Assembly (NCBI GenBank): GCA_033557675.1
Contig: JAWQRM010000209.1
Span: forward strand, 1-26,505
Source: Coptodactyla brooksi
Lineage: Eukaryota > Arthropoda > Insecta > Coleoptera > Scarabaeidae
Reading direction: 5' to 3'
DNA: 26,505 nt
The number at the start of each line of letters is the position of its first letter. Positions within the stretch are counted from its first letter, which is position 1. Below, piece after piece: positions 1 to 9,695 of this stretch. The notes below the pieces were generated by a model that was given only the letters and a program-made list of their open reading frames with translations, ran no database searches and was not told where the DNA came from. Position numbers and translations under genes: made by a program.

Positions 1-149
1 GATGAAAGGCTGCTTGATATGTGTATTGCAATGACAGCTAAGATCATTTCAGTATTATATTTCCAGGGATAACTATGTTTTTTACTTTACTTTTTATTTT
101 ATTAATAAAAAAACTTTCTTCGTAAGAATCATTGTAACATGAAAACGGT

Positions 150-250
150 TCATTTTTGGACATATGCTTGTATGAACTTTTTTGTTCATTTTGATGTGTA
201 GAATACGCTGCTGAAGTAGCGGACCACATTTTTGTTACACCCTGTATACA
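150..250 (-). repeat. Dispersed repeat ending in an ACACCCTGTATA terminus
   Basis: The stretch ends TTACACCCTGTATAC (plus strand) and includes a block (GTTCATTTTGATGTGTAGAA) of a kind I recall as widespread in insect genomes. The rest of 1-410 is AT-rich with no gene. The CACCCTGTATA-type end recurs at about 1043-1052 (inverted), 2213-2224, 5291-5302 and, altered, near 7635. The element class is not determined. Confidence 0.4.
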
Positions 251-524
251 AGGTATGGTAAAGTTGTGGATTTTGGAACCTTTAGCTTAGTAATAATGGT
301 ACGCTGTAACCATTACACCAAAACAAAAAAATTATTATAGGCTATTAATGCAGGTTTCACTAACCAAATTACCATAACCAGGTAAATCATCTGCTGTATC
401 TATATTTATATGATCACATTGACTCTGTCACAATTCTGGAGGAAAAACCAACAATTTTCTGTAGATAAAGGACCCCGCACTAATTATATAGGAAATTGGA
501 TCTCGGTGAAATCAGGTAATTTTT

Positions 525-1055
525 ACTTTCTCTTAAGAGAAAGTATTGCATTCGCAAAAATAATCGATGTCGAGATTTTGATGGATCTTGACGAATTAGG
601 CCTTTTGTAACCTATCTATGCTATTTTTATTGGTTGGTCTGTCCATCCGTTTGTCTGTCCGTCTATAAGTCATTTTTAGACTGCCATGTTGGACTGAGTA
701 AAACAATATTTTATATACAAGCTAATTATTATATAATCTGCTCACAATAAGAATTTTGTAAAAATTATACATATGGTTGAGGTACTTAACCAAAACATTT
801 TTTTTTACAACTTTTTGTAACAAAATATATTTTTGTAATCTACATAAAATTGCGAGTAAACAATTATAAGGGTAGTGCATGCTTAAAATCAATGTCGAGT
901 TATAAGCATAATTGATAAAAATTCAGTAATATGGAGCAAAAGGGTATTTTGTTCTTAATCTCAGGTATTGCTCTCTTTACAAAAAATATTTCAAATAAAG
1001 ATTGCATAACATCAAACAATTTGAAACAGTTTTCAAATATACAGGGTGTTGGGTT
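525..1055 (-). repeat. Dispersed repeat, copy 1 (inverted relative to copy 2)
   Basis: About 530 bp, matching the reverse complement of 2211-2767. Shared landmarks are AGAAAGTATTGCATTC, GATGGATCTTGACGAATTAG, a GTCTGTCCGTC-type run, a stretch near CTTATAACTCG and the end ACAGGGTGTT. The left edge carries a perfect 20-bp palindrome (525-544, core CTTAAG). No protein is encoded. It is non-autonomous and of uncertain class; related, more diverged copies lie in the Apc introns. Confidence 0.7.
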
Positions 1056-1161
1056 TGTTCTAAAAACTATTCAACTTTAGATTTTTAAATGAAACACCAT
1101 GTATATGCGATATTTTTTAAGTCCTTAGAAGACTTGAAGCCCACCGTTTGGGCGTTATTAC

Positions 1162-1509
1162 TTATTTTTGGAAACAGATGACAGGTACGAATGGAATTTT
1201 TTTTATATTTAAACCAGGGGCAGGGTAAGAGAAAGTCATGTATAAAATACTAAAATTTGTAATATGTATGCATACAACTGATATTGCACTATTTAGTTGT
1301 CTTTTAAGATGACATTTAGGTTTAGGCAAAACTACATTAAAAATATCACAGTTAAGTTTATTCACTTCTTTCATTAATCTATTAATGGAATCATTTTCAC
1401 CATATACAGTATGGTGTTGCTCCAACTCAAAGGTTTTAAATGCCCTAAGCAAGTGTCGTAACACAAAGATTTCATTTAGACAGTACATCAGACAACTCAA
1501 TATCTCCAT
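1162..1509 (-). pseudogene. C-terminal tail of the same retrotransposon ORF (probable)
   Basis: A 115-codon open stretch containing ENDSINRLMKEVNKLNCDIF and NVVLPKPKCHLKRQL. Non-LTR retrotransposon ORF2 proteins often end with a similar 'PINRMMxxxN...DIFN' segment, and the position and strand fit the YADD piece upstream in the same direction. About 470 bases between them (1510-1978) hold degraded sequence with no intact frame. The match is by pattern only. Confidence 0.55.
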
Positions 1510-1978
1510 TCAACAACTTATGAGCAAAAGTAATATTACTATTTCGCCTTCTAACATTTAATTTTTGTAAATAAATCTCATTCTCAACAATTGATATTAT
1601 TGAGGTCAGAATAGTTAAGCTTAAAAGCAACATATTTTAAAAATTTACGTTGAACTCTGTCAATTAAATCTATGTGGACTGAAAAAGCCGGAGATCATAT
1701 TTTTGAATAAAATTCCAAGTGGGATTTGACAAAGCATGCGTACAGTGTCTTCAAGCATGCAACATTGTAAAAATCCTTAGTACTTGGCTTGAGAAACCCT
1801 ACCATCTTAAGAGGTTTTTTTTGCATATTGATTTAATATGCTGTGAGAAGTCCAACTTCTGCTCAAACAAAATACCCAAATCTCATATGCCAAAGAAGCG
1901 TTCTATTCTTTTATTGTTTAAAGAGCACTCAACCTGCTCAAACACGCCTCTTGTAAACCGAATATATTTGCATTTCTA

Positions 1979-2160
1979 AGTATTTAAATGCAATTGAGAC
2001 TTTTTGCACCAATCAGTAAATTTGTCTAGATCACTCTGGAGTAGGTCAATAGAATTAGAGTTAGTGATTTTCATAAAAATCTTCAAATCATCAGCATACA
2101 TATTAAATTTAGTGAAATAGAAGCACTCACCAACATCATTCAGAAAGATATTAAACTAGC
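1979..2160 (-). pseudogene. Reverse transcriptase relic, catalytic YADD piece
   Basis: Minus-strand reading FNIFLNDVGECFYFTKFNMY, then ADDLKIFMKITNSNSIDLLQ and SDLDKFTDWCKKSQLHLNT, then a stop, then KCKYIRFTRG. The YADD box is at 2087-2098. This continues the reverse transcriptase whose N-terminal piece lies at 2768-3140 (LFLLF-xNDV followed by YADD is the standard order). The stop after LNT and the inserted repeat make it a pseudogene. Confidence 0.85.
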
Positions 2161-2210
2161 AGATGTGACATCGCACATTACTTCCTCTTATGCCGACCCT
2201 GATTTAAATA

Positions 2211-2767
2211 CGAACACCCTGCATATTCCAAAATAGTTTCAAACTGTGAAGAGTTCGATGTCATACAACTTTTATTTGAACCGATTTTTTCTAAAGAAAG
2301 TAATACCCGAGATTAAGAACAAAATATCATCTTGCCCCATAGGGCTGTTTTTATTATTAATTATGCTTATAACTCGTGAACTGTTGTAAACATATACTAT
2401 CCTTATAGTTTTTTACTCACAATTTTATATAGATTATAAAAATATATTTTGTTACAAAAAATTGTAAAAAAATAAAAAATTTTGAGGTTAACTACCTCAA
2501 CCATATCAACAATTTTCACGAATTCCTTATTGTCAACAGATTATATAATAATTAGCTTGTATGTAAAGTATAGTTTTAATCAATCTAATGTGGCAGTCTA
2601 AAATTAATTTACAGATGGACAGACAGACGGACAGACATACAGACGGATGGACAGACCCACCCCAAAAATAGTATAGATAAACTACAAATAGCCTAATTCG
2701 TCAAGATCCATCAAAATCTTGACATTGATTTCTTTGTGAATGCAATACTTTCTCTTAAAAGTAAAAA
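2211..2767 (+). repeat. Dispersed repeat, copy 2, inserted in a reverse transcriptase relic
   Basis: It runs from GAACACCCTGCATATTCC to GCAATACTTTCTCTTAA and contains a GGACAGAC-rich segment near 2617-2655. It lies between two pieces of one reverse transcriptase (minus strand): the finger/palm piece at 2768-3140 and the YADD piece at 1979-2160. It therefore split that element by insertion or rearrangement. It forms an inverted pair with 525-1055, about 1.15 kb apart. Confidence 0.7.
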
Positions 2768-3140
2768 TAGGGGAGCTAGGTGTGAATCCTGTGAGACACC
2801 TGAGGTTACCTGAACAGGGCCAGATAAACAGCTATTAACTTTGACAGATTGCATTCTTTCAGACAAATATGATTCAACCCACCCAAAAAAGGTTTCATGC
2901 ATTCCATAATTCTCTAGTTTATCCGTTAGAAGTTTAAACTTACCCTATCAAAAGCTTTGGTAAAATCTGTGTACACCGAACCCACAGATTTTCCCTCCTC
3001 AAGTGCCCCTACAATATAATCATGGTGCTCTGGCAGATTGGTAATAATAGAACGTTTCTGATAAAAACCATGCTTATTCTGAATAATAATTTGTTTATAT
3101 GTATCTTTAAGCTTAAAGATGCATATAAACATATGTATGA
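2768..3140 (-). pseudogene. Non-LTR retrotransposon reverse transcriptase, N-terminal piece (broken)
   Basis: Minus-strand peptides: KHGFYQKRSIITNLPEHHDY, then VGSVYTDFTKAFDRV (motif A with its Asp), then after a frame change KLLTDKLENYGMHETFFGW, SYLSERMQSVKVNSC and VTSGVSQDSHLAPL. These are the consecutive motifs of a Jockey/CR1-like reverse transcriptase. Motif B normally reads SGVPQGSHLGPLLF, so it carries substitutions here. The frame shifts just after KAFDRV, near 2930-2940, and the element is cut at the repeat starting about 2767. It is non-functional. The clade is inferred from motif spacing only. Confidence 0.85.
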
Positions 3141-3168
3141 CATGACATAATACTTATTGACCTACATC

Positions 3169-3587
3169 AAAAAGGATAATGTGGTAATAATACTCATCTG
3201 GCTGTGTTAGTTTATATTTAGGCTTGACTAGTTTTGATTAATTAAATAATCATCCTCAGAAGCCTTTGCAAGTTTATGTGAGGGTTAAAAACTTGTGTTA
3301 GGAATTGAACTGTTGTACATAAGGCACAGATACATATTATGTATGTATCTATGCCCGTATGCCAACAGATCATTATGTATCTGTGCCTCGCGTACATCAG
3401 TTCAATTCCTAACAAAACTTTTTAACCGTCACATAAATTTGCAAAGGCTTCTGAGGATGATTATTTAATTAATTGAAACTAGCCCAGCCTAAATATAAAA
3501 TAATACAGCCAGAAGAGTATTATTAGCACAGCCAGAAGCGTATTATTACCACAGCCAGAAGAGTATTATAACCACATTACCCTTTTT
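3169..3587. mobile_element. Foldback (MITE-like) element with asymmetric arms
   Basis: The outer inverted ends AAAAAGGATAATGTGGT and ACCACATTACCCTTTTT enclose long complementary arms (for example AATTAAATAATCATCCTCAG at about 3239-3258 against the mirror near 3450-3475) around a short centre rich in ATGTATCTGTGCC. The left arm has one copy of a 23-bp unit, the right arm three in tandem (3505-3573). No ORF is present and no clear target duplication was found. Confidence 0.8.
3505..3573 (+). repeat. Three tandem 23-bp units inside the foldback element
   Basis: The units are 3505-3527, 3528-3550 and 3551-3573. Each begins ACAGCCAGAAG and continues (A/C)/G GTATTAT; they differ at three or four positions. 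The left arm of the element holds the reverse complement of one unit only. Confidence 0.85.
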
Positions 3588-4578
3588 CATTTATAGTACC
3601 TGGCTATAATCAGATAAACAATGAATCTATAAAACAACGTAAACGACAACTATAGTCATGAGTAATGTAACTGTTGGCAAAAGTATTTTTTATCGAGGTG
3701 GCAGGAAGTAACCTTTGTAAACATCTAGTGCATTCAAAAACGTTTGATTAGAATTCCGAAAGTACACGTTTGTGTACGTTTGTGTAATAAAATTTACCAT
3801 TTTCACAATTGCTGATTATTTTATATTATACATAATAATTATAGATTACATAGATTCTCTTACTTGTTTTCAGAGTCTCTGGAACTTTTTGGAAATTTGC
3901 TAGAATTGGAGAGCGCAAATCACCGTATGTGGCTGTGTTTTGTCTGGCGATGGCATTTTCGATATTGTTCATAAATTAAATAAAAATTGTACTAACGATT
4001 GTAAATATAATATAATAACTCATAAGTTATAAACATTTTTACTTAATAAAAGAAAAACTGACTTACCGAACTGTTTTATAGTGAATATAAAATGAAAAAT
4101 GAAGATTATAAATGCACTTGAGGATTCTTAAGCAATTTATTGATCAATATAACATGTAAATACGCTATAAATGAAATCTTCTACGAAAGAAATGAATACG
4201 ATTAATGAAAATTCTTCGGGAATTATTAAGTTTAGGTCATACTCGTTACATTTTCCAATCGCATTGACTAAAATATGTATGTATAAGATATTACACCAAA
4301 TATATAATATTTAAAATTACCAGGAATTACGGCAACTTTAAGATTTATATATTATTAATATTTATAGGTAATTGTTATAGGGAAGGGGTACACAATGTTT
4401 TTAAATTCAATATGGTATAAAAATTATTAGGTACATGCGGTTTCTTACAAACATTACAAAACTATCCCTACTGCTACGTACTTTAAAACAAATAAAAATA
4501 AATGCTTAAGTATGACATTTAAATAATCTTATATGTACACGTCGTTTTATGTAAGTATATCACTGAAATAATTACTCC
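3588..4578. other. Downstream intergenic stretch; no gene seen
   Basis: AT-rich sequence with many stops in all frames. A short tandem, ACACGTTTGTGTACGTTTGT, lies near 3765-3785. A second AATAAA on the minus strand at 4136-4141 might serve as an alternative Apc polyadenylation signal. No protein, RNA gene or clear mobile element is recognised. Confidence 0.5.
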
Positions 4579-4584
4579 TTTATT
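4579..4584 (-). other. Candidate polyadenylation signal of Apc
   Basis: AATAAA on the minus strand, about 315 nt after the stop codon, followed by GTGATATAC and GTGTAC-type GT-rich bases. It is the first canonical hexamer I see downstream of the stop. A second AATAAA lies at 4136-4141. Such AT-rich DNA gives chance matches, so the assignment is tentative. The stretch 4585-4897 would be the 3' UTR and shows no ORF or recognised repeat. Confidence 0.35.
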
Positions 4585-4897
4585 AATAATAAACTATGTA
4601 GTTTGCACAATTTACTACACATTAGAGCAAAATTGAACAATTGAGAAAAAAAACACGTATTTTTATATGCTTTTACCAACGCATCTTTTTCTCCAATGTG
4701 TTGATAAATTTTGTAAATAACCGGATATAAATTATATTCTGACAAACGACAAATGATGTATGTAGTCTTTTTAATATACCATTAAATTATTTATAAAAAA
4801 TACATTATACATTGCAAACAAAAGACTAGAACAAAACATAGAAAACACAAGTACACAAAACAACCATTTCATTCCTTCTCTTTTTACTTCTTGGTTT

Positions 4898-4976
4898 TTA
4901 GTACGTCACCTCTGGGTGTCTGTTTACGCTTTCTATCACCTGCGATTCACCGTCGACGATCACGAAGGACCCTAAT
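4898..4976 (-). CDS. Apc: Apc exon 14: last coding exon, conserved C-terminal element
   Basis: Residues 2384-2409 and the TAA stop. After the acceptor GATCTGATAG/ATTAGG the split Arg codon is followed by LGSFVIVDGESQVIES and VNRHPEVTY. With exon 13 this gives SRLGSFVIVD, the counterpart of human ENRLNSFIQVDAPDQ close to the APC C-terminus (from memory). Only 79 nt are coding, too short to stand out as a frame, and a plus-strand frame overlaps it as a shadow. The phase (one base carried) fits exon 13 exactly, bringing the whole gene to a multiple of three. The chain ends VTY, which is not the class I PDZ ligand (TSV) of human APC. The 922-nt intron before it carries a repeat copy. Confidence 0.85.
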
Positions 4977-5284
4977 CTATCAGATCAAACTGTCAAATTT
5001 TCATCAGCACAAGACTGTCAGTCCCCCAAAAATTTCCAACTTGATGTACACAAAATTTCTACACGACACTTTATCGCAGCTTCCTGACATCAAAATAAGA
5101 TGTTTTAACCAAACTCTAATCTAAGTCCGAAATTTATTTGTATGACGAGCAAAGGACCTCACAGTTTTAAACGAGTTGGTGTTCTACAGCACACGACTTT
5201 CTCAGCTACAAAGAATTTGTACCTATCATCGACACATTTACCAAATTTCACATTTAATAAACTCTACGTCTAGAAGATAGTAAT

Positions 5285-5700
5285 AAACTGAACACCCTGT
5301 ATATTTTATAATAATTTTAAATTATATAGAGTTGGATGTGATACACTTTTTATTTATAACATTTTTTTCTAAACAAAACGATAACAGAGTTTTAGAATAA
5401 ATACGTTTCACGAAGCAATGCATTGTATTTTTTTCAATAATGCTTATAACTCGAAAACTGTCGATTCTTGTAGTTTTTAACTCACAATATTATGTAGATT
5501 CAAAAAACATATTCGTTACAAAATGTTGACACAACAATCCAAAAGTTTTCAGCTAAAATACTGCAACTGTATATGAAATTTTAATGAAAAACTTATTTTT
5601 ATGAGATTATATAATAATTAGCACGTATGCAGAATATACTTTGGATGGATGGACAGAGGGACCACCAGACCAACAAGCGAAAATATTCTAATTCGTCAAG
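5285..5700 (+). repeat. Diverged copy of the dispersed repeat, in Apc intron 13
   Basis: It starts AACTGAACACCCTGTATATT and continues with AATGCTTATAACTCGAAAAC and a GGATGGACAGAGGGACC-type run, ending ATTCTAATTCGTCAAGAT. Order and orientation match copy 2 at 2211-2767, with many substitutions. It lies wholly within the 922-nt intron 13. The preceding 5125-5284 contains a short block (GTGTTCTACAGCACACGACT) that resembles 16327-16346 and so may be another retrotransposon scrap. Confidence 0.7.
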
Positions 5701-5864
5701 ATAACAAAAATAAATAAAAACCGATATTAAGCATATATTCAGAATATATATTTCAAACTTTTAATCATATTAGCAACATTATAGAGCTTAAGCTACTAAA
5801 AGAAACAACTCTTATTTTGAAGTTGAAAGCTGTGGTAAAGTGACAGACCTTTTAGGGACACCTA

Positions 5865-5888
5865 CATATATATATATATATATATATT
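5865..5888. repeat. (AT)n microsatellite beside the exon 13 donor
   Basis: About 24 bases of alternating AT, ending some 10 bases from the exon 13 splice donor (GTCAGT at 5893-5898). If translated past the donor it gives an artificial IYIYIY tail. Confidence 0.9.
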
Positions 5889-5898
5889 GCATACTGAC

Positions 5899-7491
5899 CT
5901 TGAAATTCGTTTTGACGGATCTTCATTGACGTGTAGATCTTCCTTATTATCAAACGTATTGCTTCGAATCAGCTTACTTTGCGCTGGTTGTATCCAGACG
6001 CGTTTGTCAATGCTTCTATTCGATTGTTTCTTGCTTTCCTCGACCTTCTTCCACAAGCTAGCTATTTTACTCGTTATTTGTTTAGATGACGTATTTGACG
6101 AAGTTAAACTCGAGTTGCTGTTGGCTTTTTGTGTCGGTTCGGGCATTGACGACCGCTTTATAGCCCCATTCTTTAAACTCTGACTCGACGTGGATGGTTG
6201 CAGGCTGCTTCTTTTTGTGACATCCCTCGTGTCAGCACTGGGTGATCTATTGAACGTTCTCAGCTTCTCCGTCGATTGCTTTTGATTAGTTTTCGTTGGT
6301 GCAGGTTTGAACGGAACGGCCCTCCCTATTTTTGACGGTTTCGGAATATTACTGAAGGAAGGAATCTTGCTCGGAGCAGTTTTCGGTATTCCCGAAATTT
6401 TGGGTTTCACCGGGGTGCTCTCCTCTTTCACGAAAGTACCCTGACGTTCCAAACTGGGGGAATTTGTTTGGCTTTTACTCTGACCTTTACCTGACGATTG
6501 CGTTTTAATGGGGCTCTTTTGTTGCGTGGGTATACTACTTTTGGCCACCGGTGTCGGTTTAATCAATTTTGAGTTAGTTTGGGGAACAGGGGGTTTATTT
6601 ACATTTTTAGTCATTCTTTGTATCCCATTCTTATGAATTGGGGTGGGGGAAACAATTTTTGCGGTCGGTTTATTAATATTTGTTCGATGATAAAGGGATT
6701 TTCTATGTCCCCTTATGGCTTTCGTTCGTTCCTCCTCTTGTGTGTTCACCTCCTCATGTCGTTCCGTGGGTTTTACAATTTTCGGCTTGGGTTTAGTTTC
6801 ATTCTCAAAGTCGGAATCGTTCGAATTCTCGATATTTTCAATCTCGAAACTATCTAATTCTTGAGTCTTGCTCTCGCTGTTCGTCTGCGAGCAGTCGCTT
6901 ACGACGGGAATGTTCGGACTGAACCCCCAACTCTTGTGATACGTTCTATAGTTAGAACCCGCAGAGTTGTGTTCGAAATCCTCCTCGTTCGAAACTAAAC
7001 TCAACGTTTCGCACTCGAGCAGTTCGTCCACCTTGGATTTCGTTTCGTTCAACGTCTTTAGGACCGCATTGGCCTCCTTTTGCAGTAGGTAGTGCAATTC
7101 CGGCGAATTGGGGGAATTGAGAATTTCGGCCGAATCATTTATCACCTTTGTCTTGAACCTGTCGCGGTTCTCCAATCTCTTCTGCATGAAATTCCTTCTG
7201 ATACTGGATCTACTCTGCGATGGGGAAAGTACGCCGTCGTCTATCAGGTTTCCGTTCAACGACGAACAATTCGATATTAGGTTTGAATTCGACCCCGATT
7301 CGGTAATGTTTGAGGAGGTCAATGTGGGCCCCGATGAGGATAATGTAGTCACTGATGTAGTGCTTAACGTGTCCTTCGAGTAAGTTATATTAATCGTCGT
7401 GGAACTTGGTATCGGGGAGTCTAAGTTTCGTAAAGCTTCCGTCGTCGCCTCGTCGATAACTTGAGTTTCAAATCTCGATCGGTTACTCAAT
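5899..7491 (-). CDS. Apc: Apc exon 13: basic domain with SxIP (EB1-type) motifs
   Basis: Residues 1853-2384. It opens with LSNRSRFETQVIDEATTEAL; a related block, KRLENRDRFKTKVINDSAE, occurs about 105 residues later. The middle is acidic, the rest strongly basic and Ser/Pro-rich: RQGTFVKEESTPVKPK corresponds to human RQSTFIKEAPSPTLRRK (from memory). SxIP motifs are SSIP (2171-2174), SGIP (2219-2222), SKIP (2227-2230) and SNIP (2233-2236); such motifs in basic context bind EB1 at growing microtubule ends. Near the end, SLWKKVEESKK and KRVWIQPAQSKLIRS match human GTWRKIKENE and EDVWVRIEDC. The acceptor is TTGCCCTAG/ATTGAG; the donor, TTTCAAG/GTCAGT, was chosen over the longer frame, which only adds a (TA)n-encoded tail. 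Confidence 0.95.
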
Positions 7492-7774
7492 CTAGGGCAA
7501 GGATAAAAGGTATCTTAAAAAATATTTTAGATAGTGTCTATATTACTTATCAAAAATTTACTCTAGAAATGAAGCTATTTCCAAATCGTAGAATATATAT
7601 ATCATTGACATCTAGAAGATACTAATAAACTGAACATCCTGCGTATTTTATAATAATGATACTAAGGATTGTATATGTTGATAAAAAAAATCTTCAGATA
7701 AAGTACTGCACGTACAATTGTTATAAAATGTTTATTTTCATCAGATTATTACATGTTTGCGTAATAATCTACGA

Positions 7775-7805
7775 GTTCTAGACATAGGTCATCTATGTCT
7801 AGAAC
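7775..7805. repeat. Perfect 13-bp hairpin
   Basis: GTTCTAGACATAG, five bases (GTCAT), then CTATGTCTAGAAC. Both arms match perfectly. It lies in intron 12, at the edge of a repeat fragment. Confidence 0.85.
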
Positions 7806-8446
7806 GACAACAGTGTATGACAGAGGGGGTATACATATATCGTGGAACCAGGTCGGGAGAGAAACATCTTATCTGGTATTGACCACCGTAGAAGACGTTG
7901 CTTTTCGTTGACACGACTTGTCAACGTGTTTACTTTGTCTTTTATATACGAGTAGATTTTTGTTTTTCTGGTGGCATTTAATACCAAATTTTCAAGGAGA
8001 TAAATTTTTTTAATGCCATTCTCGCTCTAATTGTTGTCCTCCTGTGATTTTGTTACAACCAATTGCATCTAACAACGTATTGAGGTTTACTGACATCTGA
8101 GCTGGATATCAAGGCTGTCCAGTGTACTGTATTCATGGCAAACGTACGGCGTTGCTACAGTTATGCGATATAATGCCCAAATAATACGCGGACAACCGGT
8201 ATAATGACCAACTTATATGCCAGGTGTAATTTTCATTAGTTCAATATGTATACTACAATGAGAACTGTAAAGAGATCTTCTTTAGATTGTGATCATTATT
8301 TGTGTATTGTAGTTAAATTGTGCATTTGTGAGAACAGAATCTATGATAGATTTATCTCCTAATCTAGTGTCAACACTTCAAGTGTTTTCAAGATAACAAT
8401 ATTAAACTAACGTATTATCACCTAAACTTTGGAAAAACTAATAATT

Positions 8447-8495
8447 ATAAAACTACACGTGCATTACAGACATAATAATGCATGTGTAGTTTTAT
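8447..8495. repeat. 20-bp near-perfect inverted repeat
   Basis: ATAAAACTACACGTGCATTA at 8447-8466 and its reverse complement, with one mismatch, at 8476-8495; the loop is nine bases. It may be the ends or core of a short inverted-repeat element; no flanking duplication was checked. Confidence 0.8.
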
Positions 8496-9075
8496 AGTTT
8501 GCCTAGTAAAAATCTAACTGTTTTAATTGTTCTTGATAGGTACGTGTGCTCGTAAGCAGCAAAAACTGGTACTTTCTTTTCAGTAATGAAGCCTTGTAAT
8601 GGGCTCAAAGCAAAAACTCTTGATAATATTTTCCTAACGTTGCAGTCATGTCTGGAATCTGCTATGTTAGAGCCAGGTAGAAATTTTTATAAGATTCCTC
8701 ATATTAATAAGGAAAACATTGCCTTGCAATACAGCTGCAAACTATTTTAACCTCTTCACCAAATTTTTTCGAAAAATCCAGATTCTTAATTAAAACTCAA
8801 TTGAAGTTACTTATTTTAAGCATTATGAAGTGAGTTGCAAGTTTTCATACACACAATCGTTTTATTTAACTAACATAAATTGTAAATATATAATATATTT
8901 TCAATCAATTGGAAATGTACATCATGTTGCTAGACAAAGTGAACACGTTTCTCTTACTATTACATATTATTTCTCTCACTACGTAAATGAAGCTACTGCC
9001 AAATAAAAAAATACATGGGTTGATCACTGAGATATTATTAGATAGTAGATAATAGAATTTCACATTTAAAATGAA

Positions 9076-9101
9076 TTTCACATCATTTTAATGATGTGAA
9101 A
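9076..9101. repeat. Perfect 12-bp hairpin
   Basis: TTTCACATCATT, TT, AATGATGTGAAA. It sits just before a diverged dispersed-repeat copy beginning about 9110 and may mark its edge. Confidence 0.8.
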
Positions 9102-9109
9102 ACATTCGA

Positions 9110-9420
9110 AACAATAAGAGAGTTTCAGAAAAAATATGGTTCATGAACCATACGATTATATTGCTCCAATAATGCTTACTACTCAAGAACTGTTGATTTT
9201 CAGCACATACTATCCTTATACTTTTTAACTCATAATTTTACGCATATTCCAAAAATATATTTTATTGCAAAATGTTGATACAAAAATAAAAAAGTTTTCA
9301 GGTAAAATACTGCATCACACGTACAATCGTCGTGAAATGCTTACTTTGATTGACCAACCAACCATAGATGGACATACGGATGGCGAGACCAACCGGTAAA
9401 AATGCCGCAGTAAATAAGAG
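9110..9420 (+). repeat. Diverged copy of the dispersed repeat, in Apc intron 12
   Basis: Landmarks shared with copy 2: CAATAATGCTTACTACTC, ACTATCCTTATACTTTTTAA, CATAATTTTACGCATATTCC, AAAAGTTTTCAGGTAAAATA and a GATGGACATACGGATGG segment. The ends are eroded. Non-coding. Confidence 0.6.
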
Positions 9421-9695
9421 AGTTCTCTCATTGACAGGCTCTTCCAAAAGAAAGTGAGTAAGACAGATAGTGGTTTTCCTGCCATTTTATCATATCTGGT
9501 TTCAGATAAGTTGGAAAGTTTTATGACAATCTTAAAAATAATACTTAGTATTAAAGTTTAAGTATTGTTTTAAGTAGGTATTATTACATTAATTTACATT
9601 TGTTTTTATAACACTAGTTGAGTCCTACCTGATGAGATTTAACTTTTTTGTTAAATTACTTGTCTGTATAACACTTTTAATAAAAATATTGTTAC

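Larger units (their letters stand above)
7492..9695. other. Apc intron 12, repeat-bearing
   Basis: 2204 nt without a host exon. It holds a fragment of the dispersed repeat near 7620-7760 (AATAAACTGAACATCCTGCG), three small hairpins (7775-7805, 8447-8495, 9076-9101), a second repeat fragment at about 9110-9420, and otherwise AT-rich sequence. A 62-codon open stretch at 7799-7987 (minus) has no recognised relatives. Confidence 0.6.

Noticed and set aside
3505..3573. CRISPR-like array (three 23-bp repeats)
   Set aside because: The units are directly tandem with no spacers and lie in one arm of a foldback element in a eukaryotic genome.
4891..5124. 77-codon plus-strand open frame
   Set aside because: It is the antisense shadow of exon 14 and adjoining intron, with no family resemblance.
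5862..5892. Continuation of exon 13 into a NIYIYIYM tail
   Set aside because: The tail is the (AT)n repeat beyond a consensus donor; exon 14 with the conserved LGSFVIVD joins in phase.
7799..7987. 62-codon minus-strand frame in intron 12
   Set aside because: No recognised domain or splice arrangement; it may be a transposon scrap, but nothing supports a call.
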